The notes: generated by a model from the letters alone, not told the origin. A stretch of DNA of 64,000 nt from Clostridium sp. Marseille-P2415 (GCF_900155545.1 NZ_LT732526.1:3583402-3647401); one strand, 5' to 3'; counted from the stretch's first letter, positions 29,472-38,650 are shown. Translations and numbers: made by a program.

Positions 29472-30522
29472 ATTTATAAATGTATTTCGTCTTATCAAAC
29501 ACGCTGTCACCTTCTATCAGTCTGGTACGGTAATATACCCGCACCATCTCATCCTCTTCTCCTTCATTTAAAATGTGACGGATCAGATGTTTCAATGCCG
29601 CCGTAAATCTTTTGGTATGAGTTCCCTTTATTAATGTCAGGTTCAGCCCGGGAATGCTCAGTTCCGGCAGCGCATCAAAGCCGACCAGCGACACTTCCTT
29701 CGGCACCTTAATATTACGCTCTAACAATGCTTTGCTGACCCCCAAAGAAATAACATTACTTTCCAGCACAAAAGCTGTGGTCTTGCGCAATCCCCCGGCC
29801 AGATAATGATTCATGGATTCATACACTTCATCTACCGTATTCCCAAGATGTACGATCCGGTTGCTGCTGTCACCGCATTGCCGTTCCGCCATTTCCTGTA
29901 CAAAGGCTTCTCTTCGTTCTTCAAAATTAAAAATATTTAAGTTCTCTGCAAGATATACAATATGGCTGTGCCCCTTATCCACCAGATAATCCACGCCTCT
30001 GCGGATTCCTTCCTTGTTATCAATCAGAAAACTGTCCATTCCCTGTTCATAGAACAGGTTATCTCCAACCACAATAGGAATCTTTAGTTGCTGAAATGGA
30101 TAGATATCACTTTGATTCATTTCTGCAGCCATGATAAAGATGCCTTTTACATCACTTTCCACACATTTCTGCAGAAACTTTTCCAGATCGTTCGATTTCT
30201 CATAGAATTCCTGGTAATCGAACCGATAACCTGCTTTATTGACCATGTATTCAAAATTATCCAAATGAAGGGGTTGTGAAATATTCTCCAACCGCTTCAT
30301 AATAATCCCATGTTTGATATAATTCAGCATGAGCACAGTTCCCCTGCCTTCCGGAGATTCGGCTCTTATCCTACTGTTATTTCTCTTTTCTAACTGCTCT
30401 AAGTATTCCTGCACCTTTCTTCGTGTTACAGGATTTACACCGGGCTTTTCATTTAAAACCAGCGATACGGTTGCCGGTGATATACCTAGCGCTGCTGCAA
30501 TATCTTTGGATTTGATACGCAT
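29470..30522 (-). CDS. LacI-family transcriptional regulator
   Basis: A 350-residue sugar-responsive repressor. The N-terminal HTH reads IKSKDIAAALGISPATVSLVLN, followed by a hinge helix and a periplasmic-binding-like effector domain (GIFIMAAE, GRRGVDYLVDKGHSHIVYLAE-like core, SLVGFDALPELS near the end). The frame runs 11 codons further upstream, but ATG 30522 has GGGAGG at good distance and starts at the conserved residue. It lies directly upstream of the PTS and glycosidase genes on the same strand, though separated by its own terminator, and is their probable regulator. The inducer is unknown. Confidence 0.9.
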   Translation of the reverse strand: MRIKSKDIAAALGISPATVSLVLNEKPGVNPVTRRKVQEYLEQLEKRNNSRIRAESPEGRGTVLMLNYIKHGIIMKRLENISQPLHLDNFEYMVNKAGYRFDYQEFYEKSNDLEKFLQKCVESDVKGIFIMAAEMNQSDIYPFQQLKIPIVVGDNLFYEQGMDSFLIDNKEGIRRGVDYLVDKGHSHIVYLAENLNIFNFEERREAFVQEMAERQCGDSSNRIVHLGNTVDEVYESMNHYLAGGLRKTTAFVLESNVISLGVSKALLERNIKVPKEVSLVGFDALPELSIPGLNLTLIKGTHTKRFTAALKHLIRHILNEGEEDEMVRVYYRTRLIEGDSVFDKTKYIYK

Positions 30523-30625
30523 AACAGACCTCCCTTGCCCTATCCTGTCTTTCATGCCCTCATTATAACAGACCGTATATTAAAATTCCACTTCCATTTT
30601 TTCCATTATATAAATAATGGCGGAC

Positions 30626-30656
30626 ACAAAAAGCCGCCCCGCGAATCGGGTACGGC
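30626..30656 (-). terminator. Terminator of adhE
   Basis: GC-rich hairpin GCCG...CGGC with inner CCCG/CGGG pairing, followed by TTTTT on the - strand, 21 nt after the adhE stop. Confidence 0.75.
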
Positions 30657-30676
30657 CTTTTGCCACCTATTTTAAC

Positions 30677-33292
30677 TTATTTACCGTAGTAAGCTTTTAA
30701 ATACATTTCCTTGATCTCGCTCATGAGAGGATATCTCGGGTTTGCTCCAGTACACTGGTCGTCGAATGCATTTTCAACCATTTCATCCAGAGTATCTAAG
30801 AAGTACTTCTCATCAACGCCGTAATCCTTAATGGTCGCCTTTATTCCGACAGCCTTCTTTAATTCCTCAACCTTAGCAAGGAATTTCTTAAATACATCTG
30901 CATCATCTTTGCCTTCTACGCCACAGAAACGTGCGCATTCCGCATATCTTGCAAGTGTATGCGGATACTGGTACTGCGGGAAGGTTCCCATCTTAGCCGG
31001 AACCTCAGAGGAGTTGAAATCCATAACCAGCGTGATCAGCAGAGCATTTGCAACACCGTGTGGAAGGTGATGATAAGCGCCCAATTTGTGTGCCATGGAA
31101 TGGCATACCCCTAAGAATGCATTGTTAAATGCCATACCCGCCATGCAGGAGGCATCCGCCATTTTACTTCTGGCCTCCACATTGGTGCCGTCATTATAAG
31201 CGGTCGGCAGATATTCAAATACGTTCTTCATCGCCTTAAGTGCCAGACCGTCTGTATAATCAGTAGCCATGACAGAAGCATATGCTTCTAATGCATGAGT
31301 CAGAACATCTACACCGGAAGCGCTTGTTAAGCCCTTTGGCTGGCTCATCATATTGTCCGCATCCACGATAGCCATGTTAGGCATTAACTGATAATCGGCA
31401 AGCGGATATTTCACACCTGTTTCCTGATCGGTGATAACCGCAAAGGAGGTCACCTCAGAACCAGTACCGGAAGAGGTTGGGATTGCAACGAAATAAGCCT
31501 TCTCACCCATTTTGGGGAATGTATAGACTCTCTTTCTGATATCTATAAAACGCATTGCCATATCCTGGAAATCCACTTCCGGATGCTCATACATCACCCA
31601 CATGATCTTTCCTGCGTCCATCGCGGAGCCGCCGCCCAGCGCGATAATGGTATCCGGCTGGAATGCCTGCATTGCTTTTGCACCCGCCTGGGCGTTTGCC
31701 AGGGTCGGGTCTGGCTGAACATCTGAGAATACCGTATAAACGATGCCCATTTCATCTAATTTATCCGTAATCGGTTTTGTATAACCGTTCATATAAAGGA
31801 AGGAGTCTGTTACAACGAATGCCCTCTTTTTGTTATAAACAGCCTTTAACTCGCTAAGTGCAACCGGCATACAGCCTTTCTTAAAATATACTTTCTCCGG
31901 ATTTCTGAACCACAGCATGTTCTCTCTCCTCTCAGCAACGGATTTAATATTCAGTAAGTGCTTTACGCCGACATTCTCGGAAACAGAGTTTCCTCCCCAT
32001 GTGCCGCACCCTAAGGTTAAGGATGGCTGTAACTTAAAGTTATAAATATCACCGATGCCGCCGTGAGAAGATGGGGTATTAATTACAATACGGCAGGTCT
32101 TCATGGCCGCTGCATGCTTTTCCATCTTTTCCTTTTCATTTACATTGATATAAAGAGAAGAAGTATGGCCGTAACCGCCGTCAGCTACAAGCTGCTCTGC
32201 CTTTGCAATGGCATCATCAAAATTCTTGGCCTTATACATAGCCAGAACCGGAGAAAGCTTCTCATGTGCGAATTCTTCTTCAATATTAACAGATTCTACC
32301 TCACCGATCAGAATCTTGGTGGATTCCGGAACATCTACACCGGCGAGCTTTGCAATGGTATGCGCTTTCTGTCCAACAATCTTGGCATTTAACGCACCAT
32401 TGATGATGATAGTCTTACGAACCTTATCTATTTCTTCACCCTTTAAGAAGTAGCAGCCGCGTGCTGCAAATTCTTTCTTAACCGCATCATAAACCTTATC
32501 CAGAACTGTTACGGACTGCTCGGAAGCACAGATCATACCGTTATCAAAAGTTTTGGAATGGATGATGGAGTTCACCGCCAGCTTGATATCCGCTGTATCA
32601 TCAATGATAACAGGGGTATTTCCTGCACCGACGCCCAGAGCCGGTTTTCCGGAAGAATAAGCTGCCTTAACCATTCCCGGTCCGCCTGTTGCCAGAATGA
32701 TATCTGCACCTTTCATAACTTCATTCGTCAGTTCCAGAGAAGGAACATCAATCCAGCCAATAATTCCTTCCGGAGCACCTGCCTTAACAGCTGCCTCAAG
32801 AACTACCTTAGCCGCCGCAATGGTACAATTCTTTGCACGCGGATGAGGGGAAATGATAATTGCATTTCTGGTCTTTAAACTGATCAGAGTCTTGAAAATA
32901 GCAGTTGAAGTGGGGTTCGTGGTTGGGATAACAGCCGCGACCAGACCGATTGGTTCTGCAATTTTCTTAAAACCGTATGCTTTATCTTCTTCAATGACGC
33001 CGCAGGTTTTCGTATTCTTATAATAATTATAAATATATTCTGCAGCCAAATTATTCTTAATGACCTTATCTTCCACAACGCCCATGCCTGTTTCTTCTAC
33101 AGCCATTTTTGCAAGAGGAATTCTTAACTTATTGGCAGCACATGCTGCTTCATAAAAGATCTTATCCACCTGTTCCTGTGTGAAGGTAGCAAATACTTTC
33201 TGTGCTTCTCTCATGGCGTCCATTTTGGTAATCAATGCATCTACATTATCAATGATTTCAGGTACTCTCACCTGTTCTTCTTTCTTTGCCAT
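30677..33292 (-). CDS. adhE: Bifunctional acetaldehyde-CoA / alcohol dehydrogenase
   Basis: Reduces acetyl-CoA to acetaldehyde and then ethanol, recycling NADH during fermentation. The 871 residues have the normal two-part build. The CoA-acylating aldehyde dehydrogenase half (1-440) has its catalytic cysteine in NGMICASEQS. The iron-dependent alcohol dehydrogenase half (about 455-871) shows GGGSAMDAGK, SSGTGSEVTSF and the metal-binding histidines in HALEAY and GVCHSMAHKLGAYHHLPHG. GGAGG precedes the ATG. The promoter carries a Rex-like operator, so expression should follow the NADH/NAD ratio. It is a monocistronic gene. Confidence 0.97.
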   Translation of the reverse strand: MAKKEEQVRVPEIIDNVDALITKMDAMREAQKVFATFTQEQVDKIFYEAACAANKLRIPLAKMAVEETGMGVVEDKVIKNNLAAEYIYNYYKNTKTCGVIEEDKAYGFKKIAEPIGLVAAVIPTTNPTSTAIFKTLISLKTRNAIIISPHPRAKNCTIAAAKVVLEAAVKAGAPEGIIGWIDVPSLELTNEVMKGADIILATGGPGMVKAAYSSGKPALGVGAGNTPVIIDDTADIKLAVNSIIHSKTFDNGMICASEQSVTVLDKVYDAVKKEFAARGCYFLKGEEIDKVRKTIIINGALNAKIVGQKAHTIAKLAGVDVPESTKILIGEVESVNIEEEFAHEKLSPVLAMYKAKNFDDAIAKAEQLVADGGYGHTSSLYINVNEKEKMEKHAAAMKTCRIVINTPSSHGGIGDIYNFKLQPSLTLGCGTWGGNSVSENVGVKHLLNIKSVAERRENMLWFRNPEKVYFKKGCMPVALSELKAVYNKKRAFVVTDSFLYMNGYTKPITDKLDEMGIVYTVFSDVQPDPTLANAQAGAKAMQAFQPDTIIALGGGSAMDAGKIMWVMYEHPEVDFQDMAMRFIDIRKRVYTFPKMGEKAYFVAIPTSSGTGSEVTSFAVITDQETGVKYPLADYQLMPNMAIVDADNMMSQPKGLTSASGVDVLTHALEAYASVMATDYTDGLALKAMKNVFEYLPTAYNDGTNVEARSKMADASCMAGMAFNNAFLGVCHSMAHKLGAYHHLPHGVANALLITLVMDFNSSEVPAKMGTFPQYQYPHTLARYAECARFCGVEGKDDADVFKKFLAKVEELKKAVGIKATIKDYGVDEKYFLDTLDEMVENAFDDQCTGANPRYPLMSEIKEMYLKAYYGK

Positions 33293-33372
33293 CTTTGACT
33301 TTCCTCCAATTTTTTAATAAGTTAAATAGGTTTTTTACGCTCGATATATTTTTAACAATCTATCGTAGCTTC

Positions 33373-33401
33373 ATTATATTCTTTTGTTATTTTTTTGTCA
33401 A
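33373..33401 (-). promoter_or_regulatory. adhE promoter with Rex-like operator
   Basis: Perfect consensus on the - strand: TTGACA (33396-33401), 17 nt, TATAAT (33373-33378). The 18-mer TTGACAAAAAAATAACAA (33384-33401) covers the -35 box and spacer and matches 11 of 14 fixed positions of the Rex site TTGTTAAN4TTAACAA. Known Rex control of clostridial adhE supports the call. Confidence 0.7.
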
Positions 33402-33582
33402 TGTAATATCACACAAAAATAAACATGGTTAAAGCCAATTTTTGTCGAATTGTAATAAATACTTTTTTACTTATTTCATAATTATTCTCAATACATTTTT
33501 CTTCTAAAAACTAACATTTTCCCCGGCCGGACAGCTAAGGGATGAGTGAACAGGACTATGATCTTTGAACGTATTTAAAAAC
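33402..33582. other. Divergent spacer, adhE / coaW
   Basis: Most of the 442-nt gap between adhE and coaW. It is AT-rich, with no gene visible. A - strand frame at 33504-33713 lacks a ribosome site and family resemblance and overlaps the coaW promoter. Confidence 0.5.
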
Positions 33583-33611
33583 TTGGCAATCCGTTTCATG
33601 TATGGTATAGT
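33583..33611 (+). promoter_or_regulatory. coaW promoter
   Basis: TTGGCA (33583-33588), 17 nt, TATAGT (33606-33611). The predicted leader is about 115 nt. Confidence 0.65.
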
Positions 33612-33734
33612 AGGGCCTGGAACCATACTATTATCTGCAGCTATCAGGAAATTTAACCAGAAAATACCGCAGGCTGACAGGTAACGGCAGGTTTTACTAT
33701 GTTTTCTATACAAAAATAAGGGGACTTTAGAATT

Positions 33735-34577
33735 ATGAAAATCACAATTGGAATTGATCTTGGAGGCAGTACAACAAAAATTGTAGGATTTCAGGATAAT
33801 AAATTAAAGATTCCGACGTTTGTCAAAGCGGATAATCCCATAGCCTCCCTGTTTGGTGCTCTGGGAAAGTTTATCTATGACAACAGTATCCGGTTGAACG
33901 AAATTGAAAAAATCATGATTACGGGAGTAGGAAGTGCTTATGTGGAGCAGCCCCTATACGGAATCCCTACTTATAAGGTAGACGAATTTACCTGCAACGG
34001 ACTGGGCGGTCAATACTTTACAGGCCTTAATGATTTAATCGTGGTGAGCATGGGAACGGGAACCTCTCTGGTTCAGGTAAACGGAGATAAAATCGTCCAC
34101 ACCGGAGGTATCGGCATTGGGGGAGGAACCATCCTGGGGCTGTCCAGTCTGTTGTTAAAAACCCAGGATATCTCCCAGATCATGGATCTGGCAAGCCGGG
34201 GAAATTTAAGCAACATTGACTTGCAGATTCAGGATATTTCAAGAACAGCCCTTCCCGGTTTACCGATGACAGCCACTGCATCTAATTTTGGAAAGGTCCG
34301 CAGTCTCGTATCGGATGAGGATATCGCCATCGGAATTATCAATATGGTACTCCAGGTCATCGGAAAATCCGCCATTTTGTCATCTTTAAACAGCAACATC
34401 AATAACTTTGTCATGACCGGAAATCTGGCGAAATTTCCTCAGTGCAAGGGCATATTCCAGTCTCTGGAAGCTTTATTTGACGTCCATTTCATCATACCCG
34501 ACCAGGCCGAATACGGTACTGCCATCGGAGCGGCTCTCACAGAGGAGCGGCACATGGAGATGAAGCAGATTCTATAA
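33735..34577 (+). CDS. coaW: Type II pantothenate kinase
   Basis: Phosphorylates pantothenate in the first step of coenzyme A synthesis. The 280 residues fit the staphylococcal-type CoaW. The N-terminal phosphate loop IGIDLGGSTTKIVGF, a middle VVSMGTGTSLVQV, the glycine-rich GGIGIGGGTILGLSSLL, and the late VMTGNLA segment are all those of the acetate/sugar-kinase fold used by type II enzymes. GGGGAC precedes the ATG. It is a single gene. An ECF S component at 48518 might supply pantothenate, but that link is only a guess. Confidence 0.9.
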   Translation: MKITIGIDLGGSTTKIVGFQDNKLKIPTFVKADNPIASLFGALGKFIYDNSIRLNEIEKIMITGVGSAYVEQPLYGIPTYKVDEFTCNGLGGQYFTGLNDLIVVSMGTGTSLVQVNGDKIVHTGGIGIGGGTILGLSSLLLKTQDISQIMDLASRGNLSNIDLQIQDISRTALPGLPMTATASNFGKVRSLVSDEDIAIGIINMVLQVIGKSAILSSLNSNINNFVMTGNLAKFPQCKGIFQSLEALFDVHFIIPDQAEYGTAIGAALTEERHMEMKQIL

Positions 34578-34631
34578 TCACGCTGTTAAAAATGTATCAC
34601 TCCGGGCTGTCCAATGCCGCTTTCATGATAG

Positions 34632-34712
34632 TTGCTCCTTTTCAGTAACCGTGTTATAATGTTTATGAGACTATTATAATGCATAGTTTAAATTTTGTAA
34701 GTACGACACTTA
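34632..34712 (+). promoter_or_regulatory. HxlR-gene promoter and putative autoregulatory site
   Basis: TTGCTC (34632-34637), 17 nt, TATAAT (34655-34660). Downstream, TAAGT-N5-ACTTA (34698-34712) is a perfect inverted repeat between the start point and the gene. Confidence 0.55.
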
Positions 34713-34741
34713 TCGATACCGTTATAAGAAAGGATATCCAT

Positions 34742-35089
34742 ATGCTGAAAAAAGAACTATTTGGTATATGCCCGTATGTAACATCCCAAAAGGTGTTAAC
34801 CGGAAAGTGGTCCATATACATCCTATATCTGCTCTCAAAAGGTCCCATCCGGTTTAATGAATTACAGCGCAATATGCCGGAAGAAATCACTCATACCACT
34901 CTTTCAAGGCAGTTAAAAACCCTGGAAAAAGAAGGTCTGATATTACGAATGGAGTATTCCCAGATCCCCCCCAAGGTCGAATATACATTAAGCGGTATCG
35001 GAGTAAAATTCCAAAAAGTGCTGGATGCTCTGGGAGAATGGGGAGAAGAATACATCGAATATATTAAGCTGTCGGAGAACAAACCGTAA
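34742..35089 (+). CDS. HxlR-family transcriptional regulator
   Basis: A 115-residue winged-helix protein of the HxlR/MarR-like group. Family marks are the early cysteine in FGICPYVTSQKVLTGKWSIYILYLL, then GPIRFNELQRNMPEEITHTTLSRQLKTLEKEGLI and the wing around PPKVEYTLSGIG. The frame opens at 34679, but ATG 34742 follows AAAGGA and starts the conserved region. The gene stands alone between coaW and a convergent DUF4446 gene, so its target is not obvious. HxlR proteins often repress their own gene and respond to aldehydes or redox stress. Confidence 0.88.
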   Translation: MLKKELFGICPYVTSQKVLTGKWSIYILYLLSKGPIRFNELQRNMPEEITHTTLSRQLKTLEKEGLILRMEYSQIPPKVEYTLSGIGVKFQKVLDALGEWGEEYIEYIKLSENKP

Positions 35090-35094
35090 AAAGA

Positions 35095-35133
35095 ACCAGG
35101 TGCAGCATTTGCGAGTGCTGCACCTGGTTTTTC
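35095..35133. terminator. Bidirectional terminator, HxlR gene / DUF4446 gene
   Basis: Thirteen-bp stem ACCAGGTGCAGCA / TGCTGCACCTGGT with TTTTT on the + side and a shorter T-rich tail on the - side. Confidence 0.85.
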
Positions 35134-35639
35134 TATGAATGATATCCCAATGCCTGTTCCAAAGCATCTTTTTCTTCGCTTCCCAACAGAACGTCAGTTT
35201 CTCCTCGATCTACTTCTTTGATGTATACGTAACAGCCTTCCCGGCTATGGACGGAATTCAAAACAAATCCGGTATTCGTATAATCAAGCATTGCTATGAC
35301 AAAGCTCAAATTTCCACCCATTCCTTTAAACGCATTGTATTTTACAAGACCGAATTTCTGGAATGCACTTCTGTAATTCTTATTGGTATTGCGGAGGGAG
35401 TCTTTATTGGCACGGTCTTCCGCTTTTAATTCCGCAATATCCTCCATCTGCCCCATAATAATTTCTTCCAGAGTCTCCGCATCTTTCCCCCTCATAAAAT
35501 AGTCGTATCTGCGGTACAGCTTTTTCATCTGAACCAGACATATGATTATAACGATCAGTAATATTATGGTAATTGCGGCCAATCCAATGATTAAAAAAGC
35601 AGGATCAATCGGCAACTGATTCAATATACTGTTATCCAT
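35133..35639 (-). CDS. DUF4446 family protein
   Basis: A 168-residue membrane-anchored protein: one hydrophobic segment (about 15-38) near the N terminus, a charged coiled-coil-like stretch (about 45-90) and a small C-terminal domain (KYNAFKGMGGNLSFVIAMLD ... GCYVYIKEV). This is the DUF4446 pattern, a family of unknown function usually encoded next to parAB in clostridia, as here, where it follows parB by 24 nt on the same strand. A role linked to the origin region or cell envelope is conceivable, but there is no direct evidence. Confidence 0.85.
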   Translation of the reverse strand: MDNSILNQLPIDPAFLIIGLAAITIILLIVIIICLVQMKKLYRRYDYFMRGKDAETLEEIIMGQMEDIAELKAEDRANKDSLRNTNKNYRSAFQKFGLVKYNAFKGMGGNLSFVIAMLDYTNTGFVLNSVHSREGCYVYIKEVDRGETDVLLGSEEKDALEQALGYHS

Positions 35640-35663
35640 TCTTTCGTCCTCGCTTCCATGATG

Positions 35664-36608
35664 TTATCTTATGGATTCTATTAATTCTACTATTCTTTCC
35701 AATTCTGCCTCAGAATAGTACTCAATTTCAACTCTTCCTTTATTTTTATCTTTTCGGTTTATGCTGACTTTGGTTCCCATGGCAGATTTCATACGATCTT
35801 CCAGTTCCCGGAAAATCAGAACAATGCCTTCATCCTCTTCCTTTTTTTCCTTTGGCTCTTTCTTCTTGGATAAGGATTTTACAAGCTTTTCCACCTCACG
35901 GACGCTCAAATTTTCCGAAACGATCTTTCCTGCAAGCTGAAACTGCAGGTCATAATCTTCAACAGCCAGAAGTGCTCTGGCATGACCGCCTGTAATCAGA
36001 TTTTGGGTCAACATATCCTGGACCCTTTCATCCAGCTTTAATAAACGCATGCTGTTGGTGACAGTTACCCTGTTTTTCGCCACCCGGGCTGCTATTTCTT
36101 CTTGTTTTAAGCCAAATTCCTGCATCAGTCTCTGATAAGCTTTGGCTTCTTCAATGGGATTTAAATCCTCTCTCTGAACATTTTCGATCAAGGCAATTTC
36201 CATTGATTGCTGCTTGGTATATTCCCGGATCACAACCGGAACTTCTTTCAAACCTGCCAGTTTCGCTGCTCTCCATCTTCGTTCACCAGCTATAATCTCA
36301 TAGATATCCCCCTTTTTCTGTACCAAAAGGGGCTGCAGAACGCCATATTCCTTCATGGATTCTGCCAGCTCAATCAGGGATTCTTCCTTAAACTCCGTTC
36401 GTGGCTGATCATGATTGGGTTCTATAGATGATATTTTGAGAAACATTTCCCTGCCTGTCTCCTGTTCCTCTTCTTCCTTAACTGTTTTTACAATCTGGTT
36501 CTCCGGCTTTGGATGGCTTTTCATTTCCTGTTCTACTGCCGCAGATTCCATTACTTCATCTCCGAAAATTGCTCCGAGTCCTTTTCCTAAACCTGTTCTC
36601 TTTCCCAT
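35664..36608 (-). CDS. parB: Chromosome-partitioning protein ParB (Spo0J)
   Basis: Binds parS sites near the origin, spreads along DNA as a CTP-dependent clamp, and loads SMC. The 314 residues hold the N-terminal ParB/CTPase domain with IIAGERRWRAAKLAGLKEVPV and the ENVQREDLNPIEEAKAYQRL box, an HTH (LKQEEIAARVAKNRVTVTNSMRLLKL), and a C-terminal dimer domain rich in charged residues. It starts two nt after the parA stop, with its ribosome site inside the parA end, so translation is coupled. Three perfect parS sites lie within 3 kb. Spo0J is favoured over Noc because of the parA partner and the exact Spo0J-type sites. Confidence 0.96.
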   Translation of the reverse strand: MGKRTGLGKGLGAIFGDEVMESAAVEQEMKSHPKPENQIVKTVKEEEEQETGREMFLKISSIEPNHDQPRTEFKEESLIELAESMKEYGVLQPLLVQKKGDIYEIIAGERRWRAAKLAGLKEVPVVIREYTKQQSMEIALIENVQREDLNPIEEAKAYQRLMQEFGLKQEEIAARVAKNRVTVTNSMRLLKLDERVQDMLTQNLITGGHARALLAVEDYDLQFQLAGKIVSENLSVREVEKLVKSLSKKKEPKEKKEEDEGIVLIFRELEDRMKSAMGTKVSINRKDKNKGRVEIEYYSEAELERIVELIESIR

Positions 36609-36610
36609 AT

Positions 36611-37381
36611 TTAAATTTCTTCTCCTCTGCTTATAACTTCTGCCGCCAGCAGCCGGTAGCTCTCCGCTCCCGCTGATCTGGAATCATATAAGTTGATAGG
36701 CATTCCATGGCTGGGAGCCTCTGCCAGTCTGACATTTCTGGGTATAATGGTCTTATAGATATTCTGGTTTAAATTGTTTTTAACGCTCTCCACAACTTCC
36801 AACGAAAGATTTGTCCTGGCATCATACATGGTAAAGACAACGCCTTCCATCTCCAGATAAGGATTCAGCTTCTTTTTTACAAGATTTACCGTTTTCAGCA
36901 CCTGACTTAAGCCTTCTAATGCATAATATTCACATTGAATTGGCACTAACACGGTATTTGCTGCTGTTAAGGCATTAATTGTCAATAGATTCAATGACGG
37001 AGGACAATCTATGATAATGAAATCATAGTGTTTCTTGATTTTTTCAAGATATGTTTTGAGGAGTGTTTCCTTATTCTCAATCTCCAATAATTCGATCTCA
37101 GCTCCCGCCAGATCCACATTAGAAGGAAGCAAATCCAGATTTTCCTGAACATTGAAAATCAAACATTCTTCAATTTCACACTCTCCCACCAGCAGATCGT
37201 ATACCGTTCGTTCCATGGTGCTTTTTTCGATCCCCAGTCCGCTGGTTTCATTTCCCTGTGGATCAAAATCCACAGCTAATACCCGTTGCCCTGATTCCGC
37301 AAGGCATGCAGATAGATTAATTGCAGTAGTCGTCTTACCGACTCCGCCTTTCTGGTTTGCTATTGCAATGATTCTTCCCAT
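36611..37381 (-). CDS. parA: Chromosome-partitioning ATPase ParA (Soj)
   Basis: A 256-residue deviant Walker-type ATPase. The motif ANQKGGVGKTTTAINLS stands at residues about 8-24, Walker A' VDFDPQGN follows near residue 40, and FIIIDCPPSLNLLTINAL is the Walker B. It dimerises with ATP, binds DNA without sequence preference, and is stimulated by ParB to help origin segregation and, in spore formers, to modulate DnaA. AGGAG precedes the ATG. It is the first gene of parA-parB-DUF4446, with a parS site 114 nt upstream of its start. Confidence 0.97.
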   Translation of the reverse strand: MGRIIAIANQKGGVGKTTTAINLSACLAESGQRVLAVDFDPQGNETSGLGIEKSTMERTVYDLLVGECEIEECLIFNVQENLDLLPSNVDLAGAEIELLEIENKETLLKTYLEKIKKHYDFIIIDCPPSLNLLTINALTAANTVLVPIQCEYYALEGLSQVLKTVNLVKKKLNPYLEMEGVVFTMYDARTNLSLEVVESVKNNLNQNIYKTIIPRNVRLAEAPSHGMPINLYDSRSAGAESYRLLAAEVISRGEEI

Positions 37382-37494
37382 TTTTTATTTTCTCCTGTTA
37401 CAACATCGGAAATTGCAGTTCAAACTAGAGTATAGCATATTTTATTTTTTTTTCCTATGGTTTCATGTAAAAAAAATACATAAATTATAAAAAA

Positions 37495-37510
37495 TGTTTC
37501 ACGTGAAACA
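37495..37510. promoter_or_regulatory. parS site 1
   Basis: Exact 16-bp palindrome TGTTTCACGTGAAACA, the Spo0J/ParB binding site, in the divergent spacer upstream of parA. Confidence 0.97.
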
Positions 37511-37610
37511 TTTTTCCAAGTTTTAAGAATAAATTAATATGTTTTCCGTTGTAAGTCCATATCGATTATATTATAATAAGAAGAGATTAACTCACTTCAG
37601 GAGGTAAAAT

Positions 37611-38561
37611 ATGAAAACAAAAAACAAATTGCTGACCCTGCTCATCTTATCAGCCAGTGCAGCTACTGCAACTGCTGTCATAAATAAATGCATCAAGATT
37701 TCTGCTGTTTCAAAAAACTTGCTGACTGACGCAAAATCCTTATGTTATAAATGGCGTTTTGGCAACATTCATTATACCAAGGCCGGTACCGGAAAGCCTT
37801 TGCTGTTAATCCATGATTTGACCGCATATTCCAATGGTTATGAATGGAACCAGATGATCAACTCTTTAAAAGATCACTATACGGTATACACCATTGATCT
37901 CCTTGGATGCGGACGCTCTGAAAAACCAGATTTGACTTATACCAATTATCTTTATGTTCAGATGATCTCGGATTTCATTAAATCAGAAATTGGTCACAGA
38001 ACCAATGTCATTGCATCCGGTTCTTCCTCAGCACTCGCTGCTATGGCATGCAATAACGCACCGGAGCTTTTCGACAAGATCATGCTTATCAATCCGGACA
38101 GCCTGTTGGCATGCAGTCAAATTCCCAACAAACACGGGAAGCTGTACAAGTTTATTTTAGATCTTCCGATTTTAGGAACACTCCTCTATCATATAGCTAC
38201 CAGCAAACAGGCAATTATGGAAGAACTTACCACCAATTATTATTACAATCCTTATTCCGTAAAATCTTCACTCATTGACATCTATTATGAATCGGCTCAT
38301 TTGGGAGAGTCACCAAAATCATTATATGCCAGTGTAAAATGCAATTATACCAAATGCAATATTATAAATGCACTAAAGAAAATCAATAACAGCATATATA
38401 TTATTGGCGGAAGTGAAATGGAAAATATCGAAGAATTGATTCGTGAATATCAGATATATAATCCAGCCATTGAAAGTTCTTTGATAAGCAGCTCAAAATA
38501 TCTTCCACAAATGGAAAATCCTTCAGAGCTATTTAATATCATCCAAATGTTCTTTGTTTAA
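37611..38561 (+). CDS. Alpha/beta-hydrolase-fold protein with degenerate active site
   Basis: A 316-residue protein with an N-terminal hydrophobic segment (about 6-25, probably a membrane anchor) followed by an alpha/beta-hydrolase core: LLLIHDLTAYSNGYEWN (oxyanion region), VYTIDLLGCGRSEKP, and a nucleophile-elbow-like ASGSSSALAA. The elbow has Ala where Gly is usual. Near the C terminus, where family members carry the catalytic histidine in a GHxPxxExP context, the sequence reads KYLPQMENP with Tyr. Catalysis is therefore doubtful and a binding or structural role is possible. It lies on the strand opposite to its neighbours, with a parS site on one side and two on the other. AGGAGG precedes the ATG. 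Confidence 0.85.
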   Translation: MKTKNKLLTLLILSASAATATAVINKCIKISAVSKNLLTDAKSLCYKWRFGNIHYTKAGTGKPLLLIHDLTAYSNGYEWNQMINSLKDHYTVYTIDLLGCGRSEKPDLTYTNYLYVQMISDFIKSEIGHRTNVIASGSSSALAAMACNNAPELFDKIMLINPDSLLACSQIPNKHGKLYKFILDLPILGTLLYHIATSKQAIMEELTTNYYYNPYSVKSSLIDIYYESAHLGESPKSLYASVKCNYTKCNIINALKKINNSIYIIGGSEMENIEELIREYQIYNPAIESSLISSSKYLPQMENPSELFNIIQMFFV

Positions 38562-38582
38562 TCTATAAATTTGTAAAAATAA

Positions 38583-38598
38583 TGTTTCACGTGAAACA
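38583..38598. promoter_or_regulatory. parS site 2
   Basis: Exact TGTTTCACGTGAAACA, 21 nt after the stop of the hydrolase-like gene. Confidence 0.97.
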
Positions 38599-38632
38599 TC
38601 CCCAATATTATGGCTAAGCTTTTGCTCATGGA

Positions 38633-38648
38633 TGTTTCACGTGAAACA
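38633..38648. promoter_or_regulatory. parS site 3
   Basis: Exact TGTTTCACGTGAAACA, 50 bp from site 2 centre to centre, ending two nt before the rsmG stop codon. Confidence 0.97.
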
Positions 38649-38650
38649 TT

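Noticed and set aside
33504..33713. 69-codon - strand frame between adhE and coaW
   Set aside because: It has no ribosome site or family match and overlaps the coaW promoter.
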